Notes: generated from the sequence alone by a model not told the origin. Positions 24,169 to 35,278 are shown, counted from the stretch's first letter. The stretch is DNA of 35,278 bases from Pseudomonadota bacterium (GCA_028876585.1 JAGWRL010000141.1:1-35278), one strand, 5' to 3'. A program made the numbers and translations.

Positions 24169-25913
24169 ATGTGCATGGCCTGCGACAAGAAGTTCATGAA
24201 TTTTCTCAAGCTATACAGCCGCCGCGACATTTTGCGCGGCGCTGGCGCGATGGCGGCGATGTCTGCGGCGGGCGCCTCGTCCTCCGCCTTCTCCGCGACC
24301 GCGACTACGCCTCCCGCGGGCGATCAACTCATCCTCGCCAAGGCAATTCACTGCATGGACGGAGCGAAGTCGCCGAGCGACGCGATGTTGATTTCCGGCG
24401 GCCGAATCGTTTCGGTCGGCGAAAAATCTAAACTTCTCGAGCGCAAAACGGCGGCGACAGTCGTGCGAGATTTCGGCGACATGACGGTGCTTCCGGGTTT
24501 TGTCGAACCTCATATGCACTCGGTCTTCGCAGTGATGCGCCCTTGGCTCGACCTTGGGCCGTTTACGACCCGCACGATGGATGAGGCCCGCAACAAGTTG
24601 AAAGAGGCGGCAAGTCAGGTGAAGAGCCCGAACTGGTTGCTGGGAAAGCTGCTTGATCCTTCGCTTATGCCCGGCAAATCCTTCTCCCGCGCCGACCTTG
24701 ACGCAATTTCAACCGATGTCCCCATTTTCGCGATCGAGGGCAACGGTCATATCGCCTATGTCAACTCAAAAGCGTTCGCGCTCGCGGGCATTACGGCTGA
24801 TACGCCGAATCCGCCGCAGGGCCGATACATTCGCGACGCGAATGGACAGCTTACCGGGCGCCTTGAGGAATCGCCCGCGTTCGGGAGATTTGTTGCCGCG
24901 ATGCCGCGAACAAGCGACCAGACGCTTGCGCAATATCTGCATGACGACTTATCCGACGCCGCCGCAAAGGGCTGCACGACGCTGCATGATTGTGGAATTG
25001 GCGTTTTGGCCGGCGAACATGATCTCCAAATGGTGGACATGGTCATGGCCGCCAATCCGCCGGTTCGATACTCCGGCTTTCTCGTGTCAACCCTCTTCGC
25101 GAAATGGGCCGCCATGGGCATCAAACCGGGCCCGCGGAGCCCTCGCTTCTCGCTCACCGGCATGAAGGCCTGGGTCGATGGATCCAACCAGGCGCGCACG
25201 GGCACCAACGTGAACCCTATCTGAATTCAACCGAGCGCGGCTCACTGAACTACATGCCCGCGCAAATTATCGAAGCGATCCGCCCAGCCATTGACGCGGG
25301 GTGGCAGGTCGGCATCCACTGCAATGGCGATGCGGCGATCGATGTTGGCCTCGACGCTTACGAAGCGGCGTTAGGGGGGAAGTCCGGGCTGGAGAAGCGG
25401 CATCGCATTGAGCATTGCAGCTTGCTCGACGCCAACCAGATCGCGCGTATGAACCATATGGGCATATCGCCATCCTTCCTGATCGGTCATGTCTACTACT
25501 GGGGGCACGCCTTCGCGGCCGATATTCTTGGCGAGCAGCGCGCGCAAAAGCTTGATCGCTGCCGATCTTCGCTAGACGCCGGCCTGCGCATCACCCTACA
25601 TTCGGACTACAATGTGACGCCGATTGATCCGTTGCGCTGCATCGAAAACGCGGTGGTGCGAAATATGAAATACGCTGGCGGAATCTTGAGCCCAGCCGAG
25701 CGCATCACACCCTACGAAGCCGTGCGCGCGATGACGCTCGACGCTGCATGGCAGTGCCATTTGGACAAGGAGTGCGGCAGTCTGGAACCCGGAAAGTCGG
25801 CCGATTTCGTCGTCCTCGAGAATGATCCGATGACGATCGAGCCGGCCGAGATTGCCAAAATTCGTGTCCACTCAACCTGGTTGGAGGGCGAAAGACGCTA
25901 CTCAGCCGCGTGA
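24169..25913 (+). pseudogene. Tat-exported YtcJ-like amidohydrolase broken by a one-base deletion
   Basis: The first frame (24169-25224) starts MCMAC, has a twin-arginine signal YSRRDILRGAG and contains the EPHMHS metal pair (about residue 112). It fails after MKAWVDGSNQARTG. The second half continues in another frame, picking up at QREPYLNS (family members read YQREPYLNS here), and carries GIHCNGDAA, HRIEHCSLLD, LHSDYNVTP and a normal C-terminus to 25913. Comparing the two frames, a single base is missing just after 25203, where a tyrosine codon is reduced to AC. Otherwise the protein is complete (about 580 residues). The start has AGGGAGA upstream. This is either a very recent mutation or a sequencing error; the second part could not be translated from its own start with the metal site intact. 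Confidence 0.85.
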
Positions 25914-26001
25914 TCGTGCTCTCTTGCTGCTGCGTTAAGTTGGGGGGCGTTCGACGTCGCTAGCCACGATGGAAGGGGATCGCGGCTGAAGGTCGATTTG
26001 T

Positions 26002-26732
26002 GTGGAGGCCGTAACCTGCGCCGATCCGCTCAATAAGTGGCGCACGATTAATCGCGCAATGCGCGAGGTTCCAGCTGATCCACGCGACGCCGATCTGCTT
26101 CAGTCCAACGCCCGCATCGGCGTCGGGCCGGGACTCGATACCGACTCGCTGGACGCAGGCGTCAAGCGGGGTCTGGCGCGCGCCGCTGTCGACGGACGAA
26201 CGATCATTTAGGGAGCATTCGCCGCTGGCTACAGGCAGAAGAACGTCACGGTTGGAACTATTCGCCGCCGGAAACAGGACGCATGAGGCAAACCCGCGAT
26301 TGGGTTTTGTGCGCGCTCCAGCCCGCCGCAGGCTTTAACGCCAACGATCCGGTCGAGGCGACATATCTCAACGTCTCGGTCGATGGCGACGGAAAGACAC
26401 TGTCGGGGAGCCATCGCTACGTCATCCATTTTGACAAGGGCGCCGAGCCCAAGGTCAAGGCGTTTTGGTCCATTACGATGTACAATCTCAAATACAATCT
26501 CGTCGCCAATCCGATCAACCGCTATTCGCTCGGCGATCGCAGCGGGATGAAACACGACGCGGATCGCGGCCTCACGATCTATGTGCAGAAGGACTCGCCG
26601 GGCGCGGACAAGCTAGGCAATTGGCTACCTTCGCCAGACCAGCAGTTCTTCATGTTTCTTCGCACGTATCTGTCTGGGGACGACATCTTGAACCAGGCGT
26701 GGCGGCCATCGAAAATATCGCGTATCGAGTGA
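26002..26732 (+). pseudogene. DUF1254/DUF1214-domain protein, truncated and frameshifted
   Basis: Two pieces in different frames match the C-terminal (DUF1214) half of the DUF1254-domain family. The first (26002-26211) contains ARIGVGPGLDTDSLDAGVKR and ends in a stop after GRTII. The second resumes as RWLQAEERHGWNYSPPETGR from 26223 and includes KVKAFWSITMYNLKYNLVAN, PINRYSLGDRSGMKHDAD and DSPGADKLGNWLPSPDQQFF. The N-terminal DUF1254 part and signal peptide are missing, as nothing similar is seen between 25914 and 26002. The function of the family is unknown; many members are exported. This copy is non-functional. Confidence 0.75.
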
Positions 26733-26794
26733 GAGTTGTTCGATGGCGGACGGCCCCGGCGCAGGTTTGATTAAAATCTATGCGCCGAAGCCGA

Positions 26795-27295
26795 TCAACT
26801 CGTCAGTTCCTCCCAAAAGTTCAAGGCATAGCTGCGGGCGACAAGCAGTTCGAAGCGATCAGTGCCGGCTCGGGTGAGATGCAGCCCGATATGCCCGAAC
26901 AGCGCTTCGCAGACTGCGCCGATTGGAACGCTTGCCATCGAAATATCGACGCCGGTTCCCGTCGCGAGCTGTCGCGTCGCGCCGAGGCCCGACAGTTCCA
27001 GGCGGGCGCGGCCAAGCGTTTGATCGACAATACGGACCTCAGGGCCGAGCCGCGCTTCGCGCCGCGCGATCTCTTCACGCGTGAGCGAGGCGTCGCCAGG
27101 CAGATACCAAACGCCGGGACCGGCGCTTCGGATCGCATGTGCGGCGACGTCGGTGAGCGCGCTCGCCAGCGCGGCGGCGGTAAGGTCGGGGGGCGCGAGG
27201 ATTTGCAGGACATGACCCGCCGGCCGCGAGGCGAGTCGGCAATCTCCTTGCGGCGTCGCGTGAGGCGTCTGCGGCAGCGCGGCGTCTTCAGACAC
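26795..27295 (-). CDS. soxG: Sarcosine oxidase gamma subunit, open but orphaned
   Basis: This 166-residue frame matches the gamma subunit of heterotetrameric sarcosine oxidase, which oxidises sarcosine to glycine and passes the methyl group to tetrahydrofolate. It begins with a GTG (27295) overlapping the soxA stop (27288-27290) by eight bases, the normal sox gene arrangement. The closing part RARLELSGLGATRQLATGTG, GHIGLHLTRAGTDRFELLVA and RSYALNFWEEL fits the family, though the total is slightly shorter than most. It has no internal stop. Since soxB, soxD and soxA upstream are all broken, the subunit has no complex to join and is probably drifting. The start cannot be verified independently because no separate ribosome-binding site is evident. 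Confidence 0.75.
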   Translation of the reverse strand: MSEDAALPQTPHATPQGDCRLASRPAGHVLQILAPPDLTAAALASALTDVAAHAIRSAGPGVWYLPGDASLTREEIARREARLGPEVRIVDQTLGRARLELSGLGATRQLATGTGVDISMASVPIGAVCEALFGHIGLHLTRAGTDRFELLVARSYALNFWEELTS

Positions 27296-29943
27296 GCAGC
27301 CTCCCGTTGCCCGGATCGACGAACACTGGCGCGACAATCTGCGCCGGCGTGCGTTGGTCCGCGAGGCCGCTCCAGACGAGAACCTCCTCGCCGACGCGTT
27401 CGGCGCCGGAAGCGATCAACGCCAGAGCGATGGCCTAGCCGACATGCGGCGAGAAACCGCTCGATGTCACATGGCCCTGATCGTTCTCCAGCGCAACGGC
27501 GTCGCCCTTGCGCAGCACATACGAGCCCGCGCGCATCGTTTGCCCGGGTCGAGCGGGATAAGGCCGACGAGACGCGGGCGTTTCGGGTTGTGCAGCCCCT
27601 CGCGATCGAGCATCGCGCGACCGATGAAATCCGTTTTGTTCGGCGAGACCATCCGACCCATGCCGAGATCGGCGGCGGTGGTTGTTCCGGTGATCTCATT
27701 GTGGGTGTCGTGGCCCCTTTCGATGCGCAGAACCCCCGTCGCCTCGACGCCATAGAGGCAGATGTCATAGGCCGCGCCCGCCGCCGTCAGGGCTTCGCCG
27801 ATGCGATCGCCAAATCCCAGCGGTACGGCAATTTCATAGGCGGGTTCACCGGAGAAGGAGAGGCGGAACAGTCGGCCGTGAATCTTGCCGCCCTGAAAGC
27901 TCACCGCGCGCGCTCATGTGCGGGAAGGCGTCATTGGAGATGTCGTCATCAACCAGCGTTCGCAATACGGCGCGCGCGTGCGGCCCGGCGGGCGCCATTT
28001 GCGCCTATTGGTCGGTGACCGAGACCAGGCGGACGTCGAGCTCTGGCCACAGAATCTGTGCGCAAAACTCAAGGTGTCGCATCACGTCCGCCGCCGCAGC
28101 GGTGGTCGTGGTCATGAAGAACCGGTCGTCGGCGAGCCGAGCGGTCGCGCCGTGGTCGAACGTGAAGCCATCTTCGCGCAGCATCAAGCCATAGCGCGCG
28201 TTGCCGACTGACAATCTCGCGAAGGCGTTGCAATAGACCCGATCGAAAAAGTCGCCGCGTCCGGCCCGACGATTTTAATCTTGCCGAGCGTCGAAACGTC
28301 GCAAAGGCCCACCGACCGGCGCACCGTCAACGTCTCGCGATCGACTGTCTCGCGCCAATGCGAGTCGCCCGCGCGCGGGAAATGGGACGAGCGCATCCAC
28401 AACCCCGTCTCGACGAAAACCGCGCTGCGCCGCCGCGCCCAGGCGTCCAGCGGCGAACGGCGGACAGGCTGAAACGCATGGCCGCGATGGCGCCCCGCTA
28501 GCGCACCGAGCGAGACCGGCGTGTAATAGGGTTGGAAGGTGGCGGCCCGATCTCGGCCGGCGAGACGCCGCGCGCTTGCGCGAGAACGCCAATCGCGTTG
28601 ACGTTGGAGAGATTGCGCTGGTCGGTCGCCATACCGTTGGTTGTATAACGCTTGGCGAGTTCGACATGGTCGTAGCCCTCGGGCACGGCGGGGGAGAGGT
28701 CGTCGGCGCGCATATCGTTCTGAAAATCCACGATCGCCTTGCCTTCCCCTTCGGCGCGCCAGAGCGTCTTGGCGGGCGATGCGCCGCAGTCGTCCTCGAC
28801 CGGACAGCAGCGCGGCCGCGTTCAATTTCGCAAGCTCGCAGAGACCGACCGCCAAAGGCGGACCTCACCACCGCCCCTTCGCGCGCGTCGACAACTTCCA
28901 CGACGCCGATCCCGGCGGCCTTGGGCCCGCGCGCGCAACGGAGGCCTGCGTCATTGGTCGTGAAGACGCCAACGCGCGCCGACCGCGACGCCGTAACGCC
29001 ATGCGTAAGCAAGCCCCGCCTCGGTCAACATCACGCCGGGGCAATCGTTGCCGTCGAACACGATCGGACGCTCCTCCGCGCCCGAGCACAACAGAGCGCG
29101 CCGCGCCGCGATGCGCCGGAACCGCTCCACCGGCGCGCTCGCCTCGGGCGTCGCAACGTGCTTCTGCACGCGCTCAAGCGCGCCGAACACCATGTCGTCG
29201 CACCAACCAACCGCGGTCGTGCGCGCGAGCAGGCGAACATTGGGGCAGGCGCGCAATTCGGCGAGCGCCAGCTCCAGCGATTCATTCGCCGCGACGCCGC
29301 TGATCGAGGCGATCTCGCTCAGCAGCGCGCCACCCGGTACCGCGCCTTCATCGACGATGACGACGTTCGCGCCCGCACGAGCGTCGGTCAGCGCGGCGGC
29401 GAGACCCGCGGGACCGGCGCCGACGATCAGCAGGTCGCAATGCGCCCAGACTTTTTCGTAGCGATCGGGGTCCGTCTCGTAGCCGGCCCGGCCGAGCGCG
29501 GCGGCACGACGGATCATCGGCTCGTAGAGCCTTTTTCAGAACGTCGACGGCCACATGAAAGTCTTATAGTAAAACCCGGCCGAGAAGAACGGCGAAGCCA
29601 GACCGTTGACGGCGCCGAGGTCGAACGCCAGGGAGGGCCGGCGGCTCTGACTTTCGGCGACCAATCCGTCGAACAACTCGACCATCGTGGCGCCCGCATT
29701 GGGCTCGCGCCGCCCGCCTTCGCCCATCGTCATCAACGCGTTTGGCTCCGCGGCGCCGGCGGTGACGACGCCGCGCGGCCGGTGATATTTGAACGGTCGC
29801 GCCATCAACCCGACGCTGGCCGCGAGCAGCGCCGAGGCGAGCGTGTCGCCGGGGTGTCCCGTGTAGCTGCGCCCGTCGAAACGAAAGCCGAGCGTCCTGG
29901 CGCGGTCGATGTGGCCGCCGGTCGCGATGCGAAAGGACGTCAT
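27288..29943 (-). pseudogene. soxA: Sarcosine oxidase alpha subunit, multiply disrupted
   Basis: The region encodes a recognisable full-length SoxA (NAD/FAD-binding and folate-binding, GcvT-like, subunit) in pieces. The N-terminus (MTSFRIATGGHIDRARTLGF, FKYHRPRGVVTAGAAEPNAL) is open until a TGA at 29536-29538 where a Trp codon is expected (F-stop-KRLYEP). The same frame resumes with LLIVGAGPAGLAAALTDARA. Frames then change near 28970 (GVFTTNDAGLR), before DFQNDMRADDLSPAVPEGYD, near 28550 (PYYTPVSLGALAGRHRGHAF), near 28240 (GNARYGLMLREDGFTFDHGA), near 28010 and 27910, and again near 27540, ending in APVFVDPGNGRLRV. That is one nonsense and at least six frame disruptions. The start overlaps the soxD stop (ATGA). 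Confidence 0.88.
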
Positions 29944-30208
29944 GCGCCGGCTCGCGCGGCCGCGACATCGCGCACCTCGATCCGCTCGTGCGTCAGCTTA
30001 TCGCGGGTGATGATGAGCCAACGGCGGCAACCGCCGGTATGACGCCGATATTCCTCATAGCGGCCGCACGGAGTCTCGCGCAGATAGACATTGGCGAACC
30101 AAGCCTCCCAGTCGGTGTCCGGCTGCGGTCGTTTCAGCGCCGCGCCGCGGATCGCAAATTCTTCTCTCGGACGGGGCCGCAATGGGGGCAGCGGACGAGG
30201 CTCGCCAT
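29940..30208 (-). pseudogene. soxD: Sarcosine oxidase delta subunit, one-base frameshift
   Basis: The expected start at 30208 reads MASLVRCPHCGP, including the CxxC zinc motif typical of SoxD. The frame then diverges. The remainder (REEFAIRGAALKRPQPDTDW, RYEEYRRHTGGCRRWLIITR) lies in a neighbouring frame down to 29940. A single base is missing in the GGCCCC stretch near 30172-30180. Restored, the protein would be about 89 residues, normal for SoxD, which carries zinc and helps assemble the tetramer. The neighbouring frame is open further upstream and could be translated from an unrelated start, but it would lack the CPHC motif. It lies 9 bp after the soxB stop. Confidence 0.8.
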
Positions 30209-30217
30209 GATCGGTCT

Positions 30218-31340
30218 TCAGTGCAGGTTGGGTTGGGCGCCGACGCCCCTTCGTCAATCAACCAACCGCGCGCGAAGCGGTCCAACCGCTTCGCGGCGGC
30301 GGTGGGATGCGGTTCGTCGCGGGCGAGGAGATGGACGAAGCAATAGCCCGAGGCCGGCATCGCCTTGAAGCCGCCATAGCACTAGCCGGCGTTGAGATTG
30401 AGATTGGCGACCGATGTCCTGTCGATGATGGGCGAGCCATCCATCGACATATCCATCACGCCGCCGCAGGAGCGCAGCACGCGTAGGCGCGCAAGCGAGG
30501 AAATCATCACCACGCCGGCCTCGGCGTCATGCTAAACCATCGCCAGATTGCCGCGCTGGGCGTAGGAATTGTTGCCGTCGAGATCGCCGCCGAACACCAG
30601 GCCGCCCTTGTCAGATTGCGAGACATAGAAGTGGCCGGCGCTTAGGTCACGACACAGTCGATGAACGGCTTGACGCCTTCCGAGGCAAAGGCTTGCAGCA
30701 CATGGCGCTCGAGCGGCAGCGTCAGACCGGCCATCGCGGCGGTGCGCGAGGAATGGCCGGACGTGGCGGGCGCCAGTTTCTTCGCGCCGATGAAGCCGCG
30801 ATTGGTCTCGACGCCATCCGCGTCCGCGCCGCGCGCATAGCCCCAGGCGACCGCGTCGTGACGCACCGTGCCGCCGCGTAGCTGCAACAGCCCGCCTTTG
30901 ATTGGAAGGCGCGCATTGTCGAAATCGGGGAACGGAACGCGGGCGCACACCTTGTCCCGAAAGAGCAACTCGGCGTCGACGCTGTGCAGGCGCATTGCAT
31001 TGCCGCGCCAGATATAGGCGTCGCGCTGCCCATCGGAATGGAAGAGGTTCAGCACGCCACGTTGCGACAACTTGCTGTTGAAGTGTGTGTCGCGCTCCAG
31101 CCCCTTCCACAGCTTCATCGAAAAGTCGTAGAACGGATTGTTGCCGGGAAGCAGATAGTTGGAACGGATTATCTTGGTGTTGCGGCCGATGTCGCCGGAG
31201 CCGAACCAACCCTTCTCCAACACCGCGGCATTCTCCACGCCGAACACGCGACTGAGATAGAAGGCGGTGGCGAGGCCATGGCCGCCGCCCGTCACGACGT
31301 CATAGCGCGGCTTCGGTTCGAGCGCCCGCCATGCGCGCGA
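30218..31340 (-). pseudogene. soxB: Sarcosine oxidase beta subunit, N-terminus lost, frameshifts and two nonsense codons
   Basis: SoxB holds the FAD and covalent FMN and oxidises sarcosine. Homology begins at about 31340 with SRAWRALEPKPRYDVV, directly preceded by a stop, so about 20 N-terminal residues and the start are gone. The dinucleotide-binding loop is shortened (VVTGGGHGLATA, two residues fewer than the usual DVVIIGGGGHG). GRNTKIIRSNYLLPGNNPFY and GGTVRHDAVAWGYARG are well kept. A base is missing at 30642 (TAA formed), after which SAGHFYVSQSDKGGLVFGGD follows in another frame. In-frame TAG codons occur at 30532-30534 and 30382-30384; the latter replaces the Trp of NAGWCYGGFK. A last frame change precedes GVGAQPNLH and the original stop at 30218. 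Confidence 0.88.
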
Positions 31341-32330
31341 TCATCCTCCGCCCCGACGCGCAAGTCCAGGCCTCCGGTTTCTTCCTGCTGCCGGGTTTCG
31401 CGCTGATGTAGTTCGCGGCGGCAACCGAACCGCTGCGCGCCGCCAATCTGATCATCGGCCGCCGCCTCAACGAAATCGTGCTCCATGGCGAGGCGGGGTC
31501 GACGCTGTCCTCCTCCTCGGGCATGCCGGCGCCCGCCAACCCCCTGCTGAAGCGCACCAACACTCTCGCGGCGGTCCTCGTCTGCGCCGGTGGATCGCCG
31601 GGAGATTGGCGTCGCCCGGCGGTGCGGCAATCGCTTCGTCGTCTGGCGGAACAAGGCGTTCGCATCGGCGGCATTTCCGGCGGCCCCTACCTGCTCGCCG
31701 AGGCGGGGTTGCTCAAGGGGCGCTGTTTCACAAGTCATTGGAAACATGCGCCAGCGCTGGTCGAAGCCTTTCCGGATCTCCGGCCCGAGCAGGCGCGCCT
31801 TGTCATCGACGGCGCGCGTGTGACCTGCGGCGGCGGAGTGGCGCCGTTGGACCTCATGCACGCCCTGATCGTGGAGCGCATGGGCGCCGCTTTCGCGCGA
31901 CGTGTCGCTGATTGTTTCCTGCGCACGCGAGTCGAGCCGGGCACGGGTCCGCAACGCGCCCCGCTCGCGGAGCGAGTCTCGGTCCACTATCCAACCGTGC
32001 TCACCGCTTTTGAAAAATGGCGGGGACGCTCGATGCGCCGCTTTCGCGCGACGCCATGGCGCGCTTAGTCGGCGCATCGCCACACCGTCTCGACCGATTG
32101 TTCAGATAACATCGTGGCGTTGGGTTCCTGGGCGACCACCATCGCCAGCGGTTGGAGCACGCGGACCGACTGCTCAAGCAAAGCGCGCGTTCGATCTCGG
32201 AAATCGCCTTCGCAACGGGCTATTCGAGTGCAAGCTATTTCAGCCGCGTCTATCGCCTTCTCGTTGGAAGCCCGTCGAGGAAGGCAGGCGCCAACCAGGG
32301 CGCTGGCCACCAAACTGACGACCACGAAGT
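31331..32330 (+). pseudogene. GlxA-type AraC-family regulator, disrupted
   Basis: The frame starts MRAIILRPDAQVQASGFFLL and reaches LPGFALM, then meets TAG (31409-31411), followed by FAAATEPLRAANLIIG in the same frame. This is the DJ-1/PfpI-like (GATase1) ligand domain of AraC regulators such as GbdR, SouR and CdhR, which sense betaine, sarcosine and carnitine. The domain continues to about 32030 (GGISGGPYLLAEAGLLKGRC). The C-terminal helix-turn-helix is in other frames: GASPHRLDRLFR then a stop, then RSISEIAFATGYSSASYFSR ending near 32330. It begins inside the truncated soxB sequence, head to head. Confidence 0.8.
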
Positions 32331-32443
32331 AGCCGCCAAAGGCCATTTCCGAAAGGCGCGCGCCGGCGCTTTTAGGGACTCGAGGCGCTAGGCGGCTCAG
32401 CTATCCTCGCGCCCATGACGCGTTAAAGGGGCTCACCGCGGCG

Positions 32444-33421
32444 ATGCCGGAAATATATGCGTTTCTGCTGAGTCCCGGCTTGTCGATGATGAGACTGGCG
32501 TCGGATATCGAGCCACTGCGCTCGCTCAATCGACTGGTTGGACGCGAGGCCTATCGCTGGCGCCTTGCAAGCCTGGACCGTCGCCGGATCGAACCTCCCA
32601 ATGGAATTCTTCTCGCCACCGAAAGGCTGGAGGTTGCGCTTGAGGGCGCGCAACGGCTTTTCGTTTGCGCCGGCAAGAGAGTTGGCGATATCAACGCGAA
32701 GCCCTATCTTGCCGCCCTGCGCAAAACCGTCAGACTGGGGAGTCCCGTCGGCTCCGCTTCAACTGGAGCCTATCTCCTGGCGCTCCCAAGACTGCTTAAT
32801 GGACGCCGCTGCACGGTGCATTGGGAGAGCCGCCCGGCCTTTGTCGACGAAGTTCCCGAGATCCATTGCACCAACCGCCTCTACGAAATTGACGGCGAGT
32901 GCATGACCTGCACCGGCTTGACGGCGGCGATGGACATGATGCTGAATGTCATTGTCGAAGCCCATGGGCCAGAACATGCAAAGGGCGTCGCCAATCAATT
33001 CCACCATGAACGCATCTGTTCCATGGCGGAAGATCAGTGCAACGGAACGCTCGGCTTCATCGCATCGCTGTCGATGCCGATGCAAAAGGCCTTGGCTTTG
33101 ATGAGACGGAACATTGAACATCCGCTGTCTCTGCCGGAAGTAGCCAAACAGTGGGAATTGAGCCCGCGCTAATTGGAACGGCTTACGCAGAAGCACTTTA
33201 TCGTCACGACGATCGAACTCTATATGCGGTTTCGGGTTGAACGCGCTCGGGAGCGCTTGCTGTATTCCAATGCATCGATCATGGACATTTCCGTGCGGGT
33301 CGGCTTTTCCTCCGCGTCTCACTTCGCGACCTGGTATCGGCGCATTTTCGGAACGCTCCTGTCCGAGCCGCGCGCCGACAGCGCCGCCCATCCAAATCGT
33401 CTTCCGCAACCCTTGTCGTAA
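32444..33421 (+). pseudogene. GlxA-type AraC-family regulator with one premature stop (GbdR/SouR/CdhR-like)
   Basis: Residues 1-242 form the GATase1-like ligand domain and the first part of the AraC helix-turn-helix (FLLSPGLSMMRLASDIEPLR, GSASTGAYLLALPRLLNGRR, ALMRRNIEHPLSLPEVAKQW). A TAA at 33170-33172 interrupts the same frame exactly where family members have Gln (ELSPR-stop-LERLTQKHF), consistent with CAA to TAA. The rest continues in frame to 33421 with the second helix-turn-helix (ASIMDISVRVGFSSASHFAT). Restored, it is about 325 residues, the usual length. Regulators of this family control betaine/sarcosine genes, matching the adjacent sox genes and betaine transporter. The truncated product would keep the sensor but lose most DNA binding. 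A TTG directly after the stop could allow internal restart. Confidence 0.82.
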
Positions 33422-33509
33422 ATTGCGCATAGGGCGCCGCAATTCTGAGGGTTGACCGACCCGGCGCGAAGGATACTGGCGGAAGCGATGACGCCTCACG
33501 GGGGCCGGG

Positions 33510-34783
<1,274 letters not shown>

Positions 34784-34787
<4 letters not shown>

Positions 34788-35278
34788 CCGCCGTGTGGCG
34801 AGGCCCGTTCCGCATCGCGCTCTGGGTCAGTATTCGCGGCCGGAGCCTTTGCGCAATCGCGTGGCCTCGCTTCGGCGGCGCTCAGTCATAGCGAGTACGT
34901 CGTTTATCTCGCGCGCCAATATATCCTGTTGGTGGCTATTTCGAGCGCTATTGCGATCGCTATTGGAATTCCGTTGGGGTCGCGCTGACGCGACCTGCGA
35001 TCCGGCCTTACGCCAACTACATCATCCAGATCGTCAACTTCGGGACCATTAATCCGATGTTGACGATCCTGGCGCTGGCCATGTCAGTATTCGGCATCGG
35101 CGCCCCGCCCGCCATCTTCGGCCTGGTCGTGCTCACGTTGATGACGATCGTGTTGAATACGACTACGGGTCTGCGCGCCGTGCCGGCGCATCTGATCGAA
35201 GCGGCGAAGGGCATGGGCATGACCCAGTGGCAAATCCTGATGGGCGTCGAGCTGCCAAACGCCGCCTTCGTCATCCTC
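34784..35278 (+). pseudogene. Second betaine/choline-type ABC permease, frameshifted, cut by the window edge
   Basis: It starts MTAVWRGPFRIALWVSI with an ATGA overlap to the ATPase. The frame changes before SEYVVYLARQYILLVAISSA and again near 34978, where a G is missing (PLG then VALTRPAIRPYANYIIQ), consistent with a shortened G run. The rest (FGTINPMLTILALAMSVFGI, HLIEAAKGMGMTQWQILMGV) is open to the end of the window and includes the conserved EAA loop that contacts the ATPase. The permease-ATPase-permease order is that of OpuC/YehXYW-type osmolyte importers. The substrate-binding protein is not in view and may lie to the right. Confidence 0.8.

Noticed and set aside
29536..33172. Stop codon recoding (for example UGA or UAG read as an amino acid) to explain in-frame stops
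   Set aside because: All three stop codons occur, frameshifts and deletions are interspersed, and left-hand genes use the same codons as normal stops.

Overview
The window is GC-rich DNA with tightly packed genes and many ATGA/TGATG start-stop overlaps. The protein families present (CaiD-like dehydratase, RbsABC-type importers, split transketolase, heterotetrameric sarcosine oxidase) suit an alphaproteobacterium, probably of the order Hyphomicrobiales. That placement rests on family resemblance only. No rRNA, tRNA or taxonomic marker gene is present.

Left part (1 to about 20,070) is intact and looks functional. It opens with the 3' end of an ADP/NDP-forming acyl-CoA synthetase coupled to a CaiD-like carnitinyl-CoA dehydratase. 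Then comes a carbohydrate locus. A minus-strand importer (ATPase, permease, binding protein) lies downstream of a LysR regulator. Divergent from LysR is a plus-strand run: short-chain dehydrogenase, two-subunit transketolase and an SMP-30-type lactonase candidate. A second importer operon follows: permease, binding protein, a permease fused to an SMP-30/strictosidine-synthase-like domain, a free paralogue of that domain, the ATPase and a GntR/FCD regulator. An acyl-CoA ligase follows the regulator. The sensible reading is uptake of a sugar or sugar-acid lactone, lactone opening, oxidation by the dehydrogenase and two-carbon transfer by the transketolase. The substrate cannot be read from the sequence, and no sugar kinase is present. 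The fused permease is the most unusual protein here. Operator-like inverted repeats lie upstream of both plus-strand units.

Boundary (about 20,180 to 21,446): a dead IS3-family element with a frameshifted transposase that has lost the catalytic glutamate region.

Right part (about 21,600 to 35,278) is mostly decaying. It has two divergent Tat-exported YtcJ-type amidohydrolases, one intact and one broken by a one-base deletion; a broken DUF1254/DUF1214 gene; a soxBDAG sarcosine oxidase operon in which soxB, soxD and soxA are disrupted but soxG is open; two broken GlxA-type AraC regulators of the GbdR/SouR/CdhR kind; and a broken glycine betaine/choline-type ABC transporter (permease, ATPase with CBS region, permease) running off the right edge. 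Together these look like a former quaternary-amine (betaine to sarcosine) catabolic island undergoing erosion. The clean reading frames on the left argue against general sequencing error, but reads would have to confirm it.
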